The position numbers and the translations under genes are program-made. Below, piece by piece: positions 8,433-17,592 of a DNA stretch of 64,000 nt. Positions within the stretch are counted from its first letter, which is position 1. Each line of letters starts with the position of its first letter. Under the pieces are notes generated by a model. The model was not told the DNA's origin and did no database searches. It saw only the letters and a list, made by a program, of their open reading frames with translations. Origin of the DNA: Acidimicrobiales bacterium. Its GTDB lineage: Bacteria; Actinomycetota; Acidimicrobiia; Acidimicrobiales; Aldehydirespiratoraceae. Location of the stretch: NCBI GenBank assembly GCA_029263175.1, contig JAJCXZ010000077.1, forward strand, positions 85,726 to 149,725, read 5' to 3'.

Positions 8433-9584
8433 ATGCCGATTCATTTCTCGATCGAGGAGATGGCGGAGCGTCGTGAACGTGCCGCCTCGGCGATCGGTTC
8501 TGCGGAGCTCGATGCGCTTCTGGTCTTCAAACAGGAGTCGATGTACTGGTTGACGGGCTACGACACGTTCGGCTTCGCGGCGTTCCAGTGCATGGTGGCC
8601 ACGGCCGACGGTCGTGTCGTCCTCTTGACCCGTGCCCCCGACCGGGGCACGGCGCTCTACACGTCGAATGTCGACGACCTCCGCGTGTGGACCGATGTCG
8701 AGGGGATGAACCCCGCCTCCGACCTCCGTGCGCTGCTCGCCGACCTCGGCCTCGGTGGCGGACGGGTAGGGATCGAGCTCGACAGCTATGGGTTGAAGGC
8801 ATCGAATTGGCGGGCGCTGGAGGCACAGCTCGATGGGTTTGTGGGCTGGGAGGATCGTTCAGAGCTGGTGCAGGAGCTGCGGCGCACCAAGAGCCCCCGG
8901 GAGATCGAGTACCACCGGCGGGCGGCAGAGCTCGCCGATGATGCGTGGGACGCTGCGGTCGCGGAAACGCGAGCCGGCGCGTTCGAAGGTGACATCCTGG
9001 CCGAAATGCAAGGGGCAGTGTTCCGCGGTGGGGGCGACTATGCCGGCAACGAGATCATCATCGGTTCGGGCAACGGTGCGCTCATGGTGCGCTCCACGGC
9101 GGGCCGCCGCTCGCTCGACCCCAACGATCAGCTCACGCTCGAGTTCTGTGGTGTGCAGCGTCGCTACCACGCAGCGATGATGCGCACGATCCTCGTTGGT
9201 GATCCGCAGCCAGGGCAGGTGGCGATGCACGCGGCGTGCGAGGAGGCGTTGACGGCCGGTGAGGACGCCATCGCGCCGGGCGCGGCGATGGGCACCGTCT
9301 TCGATGCCCACGCCGAGGTGCTCGATGATGCGGGGTTCGGCAAGCACCGGCTCAACGCATGCGGCTACGGCATGGGCGCTGTTTATGCGCCGATCTGGGT
9401 CGACTGGCCGATGCTGTATCACGGCAACCCGCTGACGTTTGCGCCGAACCAGGTGTACTTCCTCCACATGATCCTGTTGAACTTCGATGACCAGGTGGCG
9501 ATGACGCTCGGCCATTCGGTCCTGGTCACCGAGACCGGCGTTGAACGTCTCAGTCGTTCCTCACTCGAGCTTGTTGTTCGGTGA
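8433..9584 (+). CDS. M24-family hydrolase of the creatinase / ectoine-hydrolase type
   Basis: A 383-residue pita-bread-fold protein: a creatinase N-terminal domain (about 1-150) followed by the M24 catalytic domain. The five metal ligands of true aminopeptidases are not conserved: the DxG...D...RT region reads EFCGVQRRYHAAMMRT, the GHG region reads GYGMG and the glutamate region reads VYFLHM. This fits the metal-independent branch (creatinase, ectoine hydrolase DoeA/EutD) that hydrolyses small cyclic or guanidino compounds. The next gene overlaps by 4 nt (GTGA) and resembles EutA, a known partner of EutD in ectoine clusters. The true substrate is unknown. The start was taken at ATG 8433, where the conserved N-terminus begins. 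Confidence 0.8.
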   Translation: MPIHFSIEEMAERRERAASAIGSAELDALLVFKQESMYWLTGYDTFGFAAFQCMVATADGRVVLLTRAPDRGTALYTSNVDDLRVWTDVEGMNPASDLRALLADLGLGGGRVGIELDSYGLKASNWRALEAQLDGFVGWEDRSELVQELRRTKSPREIEYHRRAAELADDAWDAAVAETRAGAFEGDILAEMQGAVFRGGGDYAGNEIIIGSGNGALMVRSTAGRRSLDPNDQLTLEFCGVQRRYHAAMMRTILVGDPQPGQVAMHAACEEALTAGEDAIAPGAAMGTVFDAHAEVLDDAGFGKHRLNACGYGMGAVYAPIWVDWPMLYHGNPLTFAPNQVYFLHMILLNFDDQVAMTLGHSVLVTETGVERLSRSSLELVVR

Positions 9585-10327
9585 CCATGCGCGACGGGAT
9601 CGTGTTCGACACCGGCAAACATTCGCGGGCCAAGCTCGGGTTCGTGTTGCTCGCGACCGAGCAGACGATCGAAGCGGAGATGGTGCGGTGGGCCCCCGAA
9701 GGGGTGGGTGTGCATTTCACCCGTGCCGCCATTCCCGATCAGATCACGGCGGAAAACCTCGCCGCCATGGTCGATGGGCTCGCTCCCGCGGCCGCCGTCC
9801 TCGCCCCCAACGCCGACCTCGACGTGATCTGTTACGCATGCACATCGGGCAGCGTGGTGATGGGGGAGGACGTTGTTCGAGCGGAGTTGCACCGTGGCTC
9901 CAACGCCGTGCACGCCACCACGCTCGTGTCGGGCGTTTTTGCCGGGCTGGAGGCAGTCGGAGCGACGCGCGTGGTGGTCGCCACGCCGTATCTCGACGAG
10001 GTCAACAGGATCGAGGCCGACTACATGGTCGAACGAGGCTACGACGTCCTCGACATCCAGGGCCTCAACATCACCAACGACTCCGACATGGTGCGCGTCT
10101 CGCCGTCCTACATCCGTGACTTTGCAATCAGCCTCGATCGACCGGATGCGGATGCGATCTTCGTGAGCTGTGGGGCGCTGCGCACAATCGAAGTGATCGA
10201 CGAGATCGAAGCGGCAACCGGCAAGCCCTGCGTCGCGAGCAATCAGGCGATGCTGTGGCACTGTCTGCGGCTTGCCGGTATCGACGATGCCATTGCGGGG
10301 ATGGGAAGGCTGACGCGTGAGCACTGA
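9581..10327 (+). CDS. Asp/Glu-racemase-fold enzyme (maleate isomerase / arylmalonate decarboxylase / EutA-like)
   Basis: A 248-residue protein of the maleate cis-trans isomerase and EutA group. Two candidate catalytic cysteines sit in the expected places, in YACTSGS (about residue 87) and VSCGALRT (about 198). Family members racemise, isomerise or decarboxylate small acids through a cysteine pair. The GTG start at 9581 overlaps the M24 stop; ATG 9587 is an alternative. The gene overlaps the following hydantoinase by 11 nt, so all three act in one pathway. Racemases of this fold (hydantoin or Asp/Glu racemase) are frequent partners of hydantoinases. Confidence 0.8.
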   Translation: MTMRDGIVFDTGKHSRAKLGFVLLATEQTIEAEMVRWAPEGVGVHFTRAAIPDQITAENLAAMVDGLAPAAAVLAPNADLDVICYACTSGSVVMGEDVVRAELHRGSNAVHATTLVSGVFAGLEAVGATRVVVATPYLDEVNRIEADYMVERGYDVLDIQGLNITNDSDMVRVSPSYIRDFAISLDRPDADAIFVSCGALRTIEVIDEIEAATGKPCVASNQAMLWHCLRLAGIDDAIAGMGRLTREH

Positions 10328-13300
10328 ATCGACCACTGCCGGTTGGCAGTTCTGGATCGACCGGGGCGGCACGTTCACCGATGTGGTGGCGCGGCGGCCT
10401 GACGGAGTCACCGTCACCCACAAGCTCCTGTCGGAGAACCCCCGCCGCTATCCCGATGCGGCGATCCAGGGCATGCGCGATCTGCTCGATGTGGCCGACG
10501 GTGATCCGCTGCCGACGGCGGAGATCGAGTCGGTGAAGATGGGAACCACCGTCGCCACCAACGCCCTGCTCGAACGTGAGGGTGAGCCCACGGTGCTCGT
10601 CACCACCAAGGGTTTCGCGGATGCGCTTCGCATCGGCTACCAGGCTCGCCCCGACATCTTCGCCATCGACATCGTGCTGCCGGAGATGCTCTACCGCCAC
10701 GTGATCGAGGCCGACGAGCGCATGGATGCCAACGGCGACGTGCTCCTGTCGCTCGATGAGGACGATGCCCGTGCCGCGTTGGTCGCCGCCCGCGAGCGAG
10801 GCTTCGACGCGGTGGCGATCTGCTTGCTCCATGGCTATCGCTACACCGAGCACGAGCGCCGACTCGGCGAGATAGCCCGCTCCCTCGGGTTCAGCCAGGT
10901 CTCGGTGAGCCATGAGGTCAGCCCTCTCATGAAGATGGTGAGCCGCGGCGACACCACTGTGGTCGACGCCTACCTTTCGCCGATCCTGCGGCGCTACGTC
11001 GACCAGGTGGACGAGCGACTGCGGCCCGATGGTGTGGGACCGCGTCTGATGTTCATGCAGTCCAACGGCGGTCTGACGGACGCCCGCCGCTTCCAGGGCA
11101 AGGATGCGCTCCTGTCGGGCCCGGCCGGTGGTGTGGTCGGGATGGTCCGCACTGCAGAGGCAGCCGGGTTCGATCAGTTGATCGGGTTCGACATGGGCGG
11201 CACATCCACCGATGTCTCCCACTACGCCGGTGAGCTCGAGCGCACCTACGAGTCCGAGGTGGCAGGAGTGCGGGTGCGAGCCCCGATGATCCACATCCAC
11301 ACCGTTGCCGCCGGCGGTGGATCGATTCTGCACTTCGATGGCAGCCGAATGCGGGTCGGTCCCGATTCCGCCGGCGCCGATCCGGGCCCGGCCGCATACG
11401 GCAACAACGGTCCGCTGACGATCACGGACTGCAATGTCGTTCTCGGCAAGCTGCGACCTGAGTACTTCCCGAGTGTGTTCGGCCCGAACGGCGACCGACC
11501 GCTCGACGCGGCGATCGTCGGCGAACGGTTCGACGCCATGGTCGCCGAGATCGCGAAGGCCACTGGCCAGGAGGCCGGCGTCGGTGAGGTGGCCGAGGGG
11601 TTTCTCGCCATCGCCGTCGACAACATGGCCAATGCGATCAAGAAGATCTCCGTGCAGCGCGGCTACGACGTCACCAGCTACACCCTGGTCTGCTTTGGTG
11701 GTGCCGGTGGCCAGCACGCCTGCCTGGTTGCTGATCGACTCGGTATCGAGCGGGTGCACATCCATCCCCACGCCGGTGTCTTGTCGGCGCTCGGCATCGG
11801 CCTCGCCGACGTGCGCCATGTGAACGAGAGCGCGGTCGAGGCCGAGCTCGGAGTCGAGTCGCTCGAGCAGCTGGCGTCTCGATGGGCGTCGCTGGAGGTC
11901 GACGGACGAGCGGTGGTTGCCGATCAGGGCGTGGCCGACAGCAGCATTTCGGTCGTGCGCCGGTTGGCCTTGCGTTATGCCGGATCGGACACGGCGTTGA
12001 TGGTGCACGCGGGAGAATTCGCCGACGTGGTCTCCGGCTTCGAAGGTGTGCACCGCTCGCGTTTCGGGTTCATCTCGCCCGACAAGGTGCTGATCATCGA
12101 AGCCATGCAGGTCGAGGTGATCGGGGTCTCGGATGCGGTGGTAGACGCTGCGGCTCCGCCTACAGGCGCCACCGAGGTTCGTGCCGTGCACTCGACCACG
12201 ATGGCGGGCGAGGAGCGCTCGACGCCGTTCATCGAGCGGGCGACATTGGCCGTCGACGAGGTCGTCCGCGGGCCGGCGGTGCTCGTCGAGTCGACGGCCA
12301 CGACGGTGGTCGAACCGGGGTGGGCGGCCACGGCGACGGCCAATGGCGATCTCGTTCTCGAACGGGTGGACGCTCTGCCGTCTGTCACCGCGGTCGGCAC
12401 GTCGGTCGACCCGGTGCAACTGGAGATCTTCAACAACCTGTTCATGAACGTGGCCGAGCAGATGGGTGTGGTGCTCGAGAACACGGCGGCATCGGTCAAC
12501 ATCAAGGAGCGCCTCGACTTCTCGTGTGCAGTCTTCGACCCCGAGGGCGAGCTCATCGCAAACGCGCCCCACATGCCGGTGCACCTGGGATCGATGAGCG
12601 AGTCGATTCGCTCGATCATCCGTCAGAACCCCGTCATGGAGCCGGGCACCGTCTATGTCATGAACGCGCCCTACAACGGCGGCACCCATCTCCCTGACAT
12701 CACCGTGATCAAGCCCGTGTTCGGCCGTAGTGATGAGAACAGTCGGGGCGAGTCGGTCATCTTCTATGTGGCCTCCCGCGGTCACCACGCCGACGTCGGC
12801 GGCTCTGTTCCGGGTTCGGCCCCGGCGAACTCCACGACGGTCGACGAGGAGGGAGTGCTCCTCGACAACGTGGTGCTGGTGCGTGACGATCGATTCCTTC
12901 ACGACGAGATCGACGCGCTCCTCCGCGGCGGTCGCTATCCGGCCCGCAACCCGAAGCAGAATATCGCCGATCTCCAGGCGCAGGTTGCGGCGTGTGAGAA
13001 GGGCACGTCCGAGCTGCGGCGGGTGATCGCCCACTACGGACTCGACGTCGTGCATGCCTACATGGGCCATGTGAAGGACAATGCCGAGGAGTCGGTGCGG
13101 CGGGTGATCGGCGCGCTCTCGGACTCGTCGTTCACCTACGCCATGGACGATGGCCATCAGGTCAGCGTCACGATCTCGGTCGACCATGAGGACCGCTCGG
13201 CACGAATCGACTTCACGGGTTCGAGCGACACCCACCCCGGGAACTTCAACGCGCCATCGGCGATCGCCCATGCCGCTGTGCTCTATGTGTTCCGCTGCAT

Positions 13301-13961
13301 GGTCGACGACGACATCCCGCTCAACGCCGGGTGCATGGTGCCGCTCGAGCTCGTTCTGCCTGAGGAGTCGATCATCAACCCGAGCTACCCGGCCGCGGTG
13401 ATCGCCGGCAACGTGGAGACGAGCCAGCTGGTGGTCGACACGTTGTTCGGTGCGTTGGGGGTGATGGCCGCCGCTCAGGGCTCGATGAACAACTTCATCT
13501 GGGGCAACGACGTCCACCAGAACTACGAGACCATCTGCGGCGGCTCGGGCGCGACCCCCAACGCCGACGGCTGCAGCGCTGTGCACACGCACATGACGAA
13601 CGCACGGTTGACCGATCCCGAGGTGCTCGAGTGGCGCTATCCGGTCCGGCTCGAGACTTTCCACGTACGCCACGGCTCAGGCGGCACGGGTCGGCATCGG
13701 GGTGGCGACGGCGTCGTGCGGCGGGTCCGCTTCGACGAGTCGATGGAGGTCAACATCTTGTCGGGTCATCGTCGGGTGCAGCCCTACGGCATGGCCGGGG
13801 GTGAGCCCGGCATGGTTGGGATCAACCGTGTGATCCGCGCTGATGGAGCGGTAACGGTGCTCGGCGGCACCGATCGCACCACGGTCGAACCGGGCGATTG
13901 CATCGAGATCGAGACGCCCGGTGGCGGCGGCTGGGGGAGTGCCGGGGATACTGGGGCATGA
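10317..13961 (+). CDS. Fused HyuA-HyuB 5-oxoprolinase / hydantoinase
   Basis: A 1214-residue ATP-dependent amidohydrolase. Residues about 10-690 are the HyuA part, with phosphate-binding motifs DRGGTFTD near the N-terminus and GFDMGGTSTDV near 290. Residues about 697-1210 are the HyuB part (EIFNNLFMNVAEQMG, HMPVHLGSM). HyuA and HyuB are often separate; fused forms occur in 5-oxoprolinase and N-methylhydantoinase. The family opens cyclic amides such as 5-oxoproline, hydantoins or N-methylhydantoin at the cost of ATP. The GTG start at 10317 has GGGAAGG 7 nt upstream. The stop overlaps the next gene in ATGA. Substrate is unresolved; the M24 and racemase-fold partners favour a ring-opening catabolic route. 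Confidence 0.9.
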   Translation: MSTESTTAGWQFWIDRGGTFTDVVARRPDGVTVTHKLLSENPRRYPDAAIQGMRDLLDVADGDPLPTAEIESVKMGTTVATNALLEREGEPTVLVTTKGFADALRIGYQARPDIFAIDIVLPEMLYRHVIEADERMDANGDVLLSLDEDDARAALVAARERGFDAVAICLLHGYRYTEHERRLGEIARSLGFSQVSVSHEVSPLMKMVSRGDTTVVDAYLSPILRRYVDQVDERLRPDGVGPRLMFMQSNGGLTDARRFQGKDALLSGPAGGVVGMVRTAEAAGFDQLIGFDMGGTSTDVSHYAGELERTYESEVAGVRVRAPMIHIHTVAAGGGSILHFDGSRMRVGPDSAGADPGPAAYGNNGPLTITDCNVVLGKLRPEYFPSVFGPNGDRPLDAAIVGERFDAMVAEIAKATGQEAGVGEVAEGFLAIAVDNMANAIKKISVQRGYDVTSYTLVCFGGAGGQHACLVADRLGIERVHIHPHAGVLSALGIGLADVRHVNESAVEAELGVESLEQLASRWASLEVDGRAVVADQGVADSSISVVRRLALRYAGSDTALMVHAGEFADVVSGFEGVHRSRFGFISPDKVLIIEAMQVEVIGVSDAVVDAAAPPTGATEVRAVHSTTMAGEERSTPFIERATLAVDEVVRGPAVLVESTATTVVEPGWAATATANGDLVLERVDALPSVTAVGTSVDPVQLEIFNNLFMNVAEQMGVVLENTAASVNIKERLDFSCAVFDPEGELIANAPHMPVHLGSMSESIRSIIRQNPVMEPGTVYVMNAPYNGGTHLPDITVIKPVFGRSDENSRGESVIFYVASRGHHADVGGSVPGSAPANSTTVDEEGVLLDNVVLVRDDRFLHDEIDALLRGGRYPARNPKQNIADLQAQVAACEKGTSELRRVIAHYGLDVVHAYMGHVKDNAEESVRRVIGALSDSSFTYAMDDGHQVSVTISVDHEDRSARIDFTGSSDTHPGNFNAPSAIAHAAVLYVFRCMVDDDIPLNAGCMVPLELVLPEESIINPSYPAAVIAGNVETSQLVVDTLFGALGVMAAAQGSMNNFIWGNDVHQNYETICGGSGATPNADGCSAVHTHMTNARLTDPEVLEWRYPVRLETFHVRHGSGGTGRHRGGDGVVRRVRFDESMEVNILSGHRRVQPYGMAGGEPGMVGINRVIRADGAVTVLGGTDRTTVEPGDCIEIETPGGGGWGSAGDTGA

Positions 13962-14230
13962 CTGAACTCCCCGAAGGCCTGGTGAAAGGACGGCGGACAC
14001 CGACCTTCACGGTCGACACTGTCCCGTTGGCACTCACCAAGGCGCACCTCACCGCGGCGTGGGCGGTGGTCGAGGTCGAGGCCGGGTCGCTTGAGTTCGT
14101 GGATGAGGCAACCGGTGACCGCTTTGTGCTCGAGTCCGGGGCCCGTCACGTGATCGTGCCCGGCCAACGACATCATGTGGAGCCTGACGACGCCGCCGCA
14201 TTCGCAGTTCAGTTCTGGGACGAGGAGTGA
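13958..14230 (+). CDS. DUF1971 small cupin-like protein
   Basis: A 90-residue protein with the DUF1971 pattern (short beta-rich fold, ELPEGLVKGRRTPTF start, VIVPGQRHHVEP core). The family occurs fused to or next to tellurite-resistance methyltransferases, but here it closes the M24-racemase-hydantoinase operon. The ATG at 13958 overlaps the hydantoinase stop by 4 nt. Its role is unknown; a metal- or small-molecule-binding cupin would fit. Its last 22 nt overlap the convergent DUF808 gene. Confidence 0.7.
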   Translation: MTELPEGLVKGRRTPTFTVDTVPLALTKAHLTAAWAVVEVEAGSLEFVDEATGDRFVLESGARHVIVPGQRHHVEPDDAAAFAVQFWDEE

Positions 14231-15150
14231 CCTACGTAGACGACACCCATCACGATGATGCCCCAGGCCAGCCCGACGACGGCGGAAATGGCGGTGTTGA
14301 CCAGCCACGCGAGCACACCGCCGATGTTCGCGACGTCGTCGACCAGGTGCTCGGCGTCGTGCACGACCGAGTAGGGCCAGTGCCATCCGAGCTCTTCGGA
14401 GCCGACGAGCAGGATGTGGCCACCGACCCACAGCATTGCGGCGGTGCCGATGATCGTGAGCCAGACCAGCACCTTCGGCATGCCGGTGACGAGCATCCGT
14501 CCGATCTTCTGCGATGAGGGGGAGGTGCGTTCGGCCATCGAAAGGCCGATGTCGTCCATCTTCACGATGAGCGCCACCATGCCGTAGACCACGACCGTGA
14601 TGAAGACGGCGACTACGACCATGATGATCCCGCGAACGACGAATCCTTCGTCGATGACTTCCTTGAGGGAGATCACCATGATCTCCGCAGAGAGGATGAA
14701 GTCGGTACGGATCGCGCCGGCGATGGTGGCCTCTTCGGCCTCATGTCCCTTCACGACGGCGGGCACGTCGTGATCGTGATCGTCGTGTTTGAGGGCGTGG
14801 ACGATCTTGTGGGCGCCCTCGTAGCAAAGGAATGAGCCGCCGAAGATCAGAATGATCTCGACGATCGTCGGCGCGAACTCACTCAGCACCAGAGCGGCCG
14901 GAAGGATGAACAGCAGCTTGTTGCGGATGGACCCGATGGCGATCCGCTTGATGATCGGCAGCTCCCGTTTGGCTGCCAGCCCGTGCACATAGGTCGGGGT
15001 CACCGCGGTGTCGTCGATCACGACGCCCGCGGCCTTCATGCTGGCGCGGCTGGCCGCTGCGCCCACGTCATCGACAGAGGCCGCGGCGAGTTTCGCCAAC
15101 GCCGCTACGTCATCGAGCAAACCAACGAGACCGCCAGCCAAGTGCTCCAT
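14209..15150 (-). CDS. DUF808 (YedI) inner-membrane protein
   Basis: A 313-residue multi-spanning membrane protein of the DUF808/YedI family. The N-terminal GLLDDVAALAK...DDTAVTP and KRELPIIKRIAIGSIRNKL segments are typical, followed by about six hydrophobic helices. A histidine- and aspartate-rich loop (HDDHDHD, near residue 120) could bind metal, an inference only. ATG 15150 matches the usual short N-terminus of the family; the frame continues upstream without homology. It is divergent from the HD-GYP gene across an 85-nt gap. Function in the family is unknown. Confidence 0.8.
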   Translation of the reverse strand: MEHLAGGLVGLLDDVAALAKLAAASVDDVGAAASRASMKAAGVVIDDTAVTPTYVHGLAAKRELPIIKRIAIGSIRNKLLFILPAALVLSEFAPTIVEIILIFGGSFLCYEGAHKIVHALKHDDHDHDVPAVVKGHEAEEATIAGAIRTDFILSAEIMVISLKEVIDEGFVVRGIIMVVVAVFITVVVYGMVALIVKMDDIGLSMAERTSPSSQKIGRMLVTGMPKVLVWLTIIGTAAMLWVGGHILLVGSEELGWHWPYSVVHDAEHLVDDVANIGGVLAWLVNTAISAVVGLAWGIIVMGVVYVGHSSSQN

Positions 15151-15235
15151 CCTCGCCTGGTCGAATGCCGACCCAGGGTACTCCGAACGACGAATCCATT
15201 GATCCGCTCGAACTACTGCCGACGGAACCAACGTC

Positions 15236-16720
15236 ATGACTTCCCTCGTTCGTCGGTCACTTCCGTTGACCTGCATGCTGGTGATCCCACTTGCGCTCCT
15301 GATTCTTCTGCGCGCCCTTCCGGACGCGGACATCATGTTCTTCTCCGCCTACATCCATCTCGTTGTGGTGTCTGCGATCGCCGTATGTGCGCTCGTCGTC
15401 GCGGGGATCGCCTCGGCGACTGCGGTGCGGACCCGAAAGGCGTCGGTGGTGTGGCTCGGAATCGGCTGCCTGATCGTCGGTGTCGCCATGGTGGGCCACG
15501 GGCTCGCAACCCCGGGGGTATGGGGCCGCGGTCCCAATGTCTGGGTCGGCCGGCTTCCGTACCTCGCCATGGTGGGACTGAGCTTCGGGCTCGCGGGTGC
15601 AAGCACGGCGCCGTCCCGCCGGATCAATCAGTTGATCGCCCGGCGGCCACTAGCGGCAATCTCGGTTCCGGTTCTGCCCGCTGTCGCGCTCGTCGCCACG
15701 GTGATTCTCGACAGCGACCTTCTCTGGGGAACGGCACCGCTCGCCCATGAGGAGGTTGCCTTCGACGTGCTGGCGGTCACCGCCGGTGCCCTGTTGCTTC
15801 CGGTCATCGGTGTCCATTGGCGCCGCTGGCATCTCGGCCACGATGTCGTGCAGCTCGCTTTGGTCTTTGCTGCCTCGATGTCGATCGCGGCCATGACCTC
15901 ATTCGAGCACGGTGTGTTCGCCCAACTCTCCTGGTGGGACTATCACGCCTACCTCCTGGCCGGGTTCGGCATGACGGCGTTCGCCGTACTCGCGCGCGGC
16001 AGCCGAGCTCAGGCCGTGACCGGGGTGCTCGCCGAAACGTTCGACGATGACCCGTTCGCCGCGCTCGCATCCGGGTATCCCGAGGCGATGAAATCCATGG
16101 TTCGCGCCGTCGAGATCAAAGATGCCTACACCCATGGGCACAGTGCCCGCACAGCCCGGATGGCCGTCGAACTCGGCCAGCGGATGCAGCTCCCGCCTGA
16201 CCGGCTGCGGATCATCGCTCGCGGTGCGTATCTCCACGACCTCGGCAAGATCGGTATCCCGGACGGAATCCTCAACAAACCCGGGCGGCTCACCCCAGAG
16301 GAACGTGCGGTCATCGAGACCCATCCCCAGCTCGGGTACGAGATCGCATCGGCAGCACGTTCGCTTCGAGAAGCCCTTCCGATCATTCTCCACCATCACG
16401 AACGTTTCGATGGTGGCGGCTACCCCGCGGGGTTGTCCGGGTTCGATGTCCCGCTCGAGGCTCGCGTGGTCACCGTGGCCGACGTCTGGGATGCGCTCAC
16501 GTCTCGGCGTGCCTATCGCGATCCCATGGACCCTGAGGCGGCTCTGGCCCACATCGTGGCGGGAAGTGGCACACACTTCGACCCGGTGGTCGTCGATGCG
16601 CTCGTTGCCCATCTGCGGGACAGCGAGGGCATCACTGTGGGATCCGAAGGCATCGCGGAAGAGGCCTGGGAAGCGGCGCAGAACTGTCACGAGGTAGACC
16701 GCGAGCCTGCCCGCGTCTGA
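15236..16720 (+). CDS. Membrane HD-GYP cyclic-di-GMP phosphodiesterase
   Basis: A 494-residue protein. The first 260 or so residues contain about eight hydrophobic segments, a probable sensory membrane domain. The C-terminal part is an HD-GYP domain with HD at 334-335 (HDLGKIGIPD), HHHERFDGGGYPAG with the GYP at 395-397, and ADVWDALTSRRAYR. HD-GYP enzymes hydrolyse cyclic di-GMP, so this is likely a membrane receptor controlling that messenger. A short GC-rich hairpin lies just past the stop. It appears monocistronic. Confidence 0.9.
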   Translation: MTSLVRRSLPLTCMLVIPLALLILLRALPDADIMFFSAYIHLVVVSAIAVCALVVAGIASATAVRTRKASVVWLGIGCLIVGVAMVGHGLATPGVWGRGPNVWVGRLPYLAMVGLSFGLAGASTAPSRRINQLIARRPLAAISVPVLPAVALVATVILDSDLLWGTAPLAHEEVAFDVLAVTAGALLLPVIGVHWRRWHLGHDVVQLALVFAASMSIAAMTSFEHGVFAQLSWWDYHAYLLAGFGMTAFAVLARGSRAQAVTGVLAETFDDDPFAALASGYPEAMKSMVRAVEIKDAYTHGHSARTARMAVELGQRMQLPPDRLRIIARGAYLHDLGKIGIPDGILNKPGRLTPEERAVIETHPQLGYEIASAARSLREALPIILHHHERFDGGGYPAGLSGFDVPLEARVVTVADVWDALTSRRAYRDPMDPEAALAHIVAGSGTHFDPVVVDALVAHLRDSEGITVGSEGIAEEAWEAAQNCHEVDREPARV

Positions 16721-16738
16721 ACGAGCGATCGGCTGTCT

Positions 16739-16753
16739 GCCGGCTGGGCCGGC
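16739..16753 (+). terminator. Short GC-rich hairpin after the HD-GYP gene
   Basis: GCCGGC-TGG-GCCGGC can form a 6-bp stem with a 3-nt loop 18 nt after the stop codon. There is no U-tract, so any terminator activity is uncertain. Confidence 0.3.
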
Positions 16754-16767
16754 CTCAGCGGGCGGAC

Positions 16768-16773
16768 TACGTT
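16768..16773 (+). promoter_or_regulatory. -10 box (TACGTT) for the SDR gene
   Basis: TACGTT is followed by 6 nt and the ATG at 16780; no Shine-Dalgarno is present. Confidence 0.5.
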
Positions 16774-16779
16774 CGAGCT

Positions 16780-17541
16780 ATGGAACTTCGTTTGGATGGA
16801 AAGACCTCGATCGTGACGGGCGGCTCTGCCGGAATCGGACTCGCGATCGCGGAAGAGTTCGTGAAGGCGGGCGCGAACGTGATGATCGTCTCGCGCAAGG
16901 CCGACAAGTGCGAAGCCGCAGCCGAACAGCTGGCGACGCTTGGCGGTGGCCAGGTCGACTGGCGTTCCCACCACACCGGCGGCGTCGACGGCGGCGCCGA
17001 GGTGATGGCCGCCACTCTTGAACGGTTCGGCTCGATCGACATCCTGGTCAACAACGCTGCCACCAACCCTCATGCGGGTCCGATCATCGATGCCGAGGCC
17101 GGCGCCTTCGACAAGACGTACGAGGTCAACCTGCGGGGGCCGCTGCTGTGGACGCAATCAGCATGGCGAGCGTGGATGAAGGACAACGGCGGCTCTGTGA
17201 TCAACATTGCGTCAGTCGGGGCGTACAAGACATCAGCGGCGCTGGGGCTGTACTCGATCCTCAAGCGAGCGCTCGTCCAGATGACGGAACAGCTGGCGTC
17301 AGAGCTGGGGCCAGGAGTGCGGGTCAATGCACTGGCACCATCGGTCGTGAAGACCGACTTCGCGCGGCTGTTGTGGGAGGGCGAAGCCGGCGAACAGGTC
17401 GCGAACCGCATGCCGCTCAAGCGTCTCGGTGAGCCCGCTGACATTGGCCGGGCCGCTCTGTTCCTCGCCGCTGATGCCCAATGGATGACCGGCCAATGCA
17501 TCGTGCTCGACGGTGGCAGCCTGGTGACGACCGCCGGCTGA
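16780..17541 (+). CDS. Short-chain dehydrogenase/reductase (SDR)
   Basis: A 253-residue classical SDR. It has the cofactor motif TGGSAGIG (13-20), NNAA, a serine in NIASVGAY and the active-site YSILK (Tyr158, Lys162), so it should be catalytically intact with NAD(P). The C-terminal MTGQCIVLDGGS motif is typical of the 3-oxoacyl-ACP-reductase-like subgroup. The substrate is not inferable. It is followed 52 nt later by a conserved hypothetical gene on the same strand. Confidence 0.9.
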   Translation: MELRLDGKTSIVTGGSAGIGLAIAEEFVKAGANVMIVSRKADKCEAAAEQLATLGGGQVDWRSHHTGGVDGGAEVMAATLERFGSIDILVNNAATNPHAGPIIDAEAGAFDKTYEVNLRGPLLWTQSAWRAWMKDNGGSVINIASVGAYKTSAALGLYSILKRALVQMTEQLASELGPGVRVNALAPSVVKTDFARLLWEGEAGEQVANRMPLKRLGEPADIGRAALFLAADAQWMTGQCIVLDGGSLVTTAG

Positions 17542-17592
17542 TCGACATCTGGCTAGTCTCGCCAGATCGACCGAGACCCCCATATCGGCACA

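Noticed and set aside
10128..13673. 1181-residue minus-strand open frame
   Set aside because: It is the shadow of the HyuA-HyuB gene; the composition (R, H, D, V rich) is typical of antisense high-GC frames.
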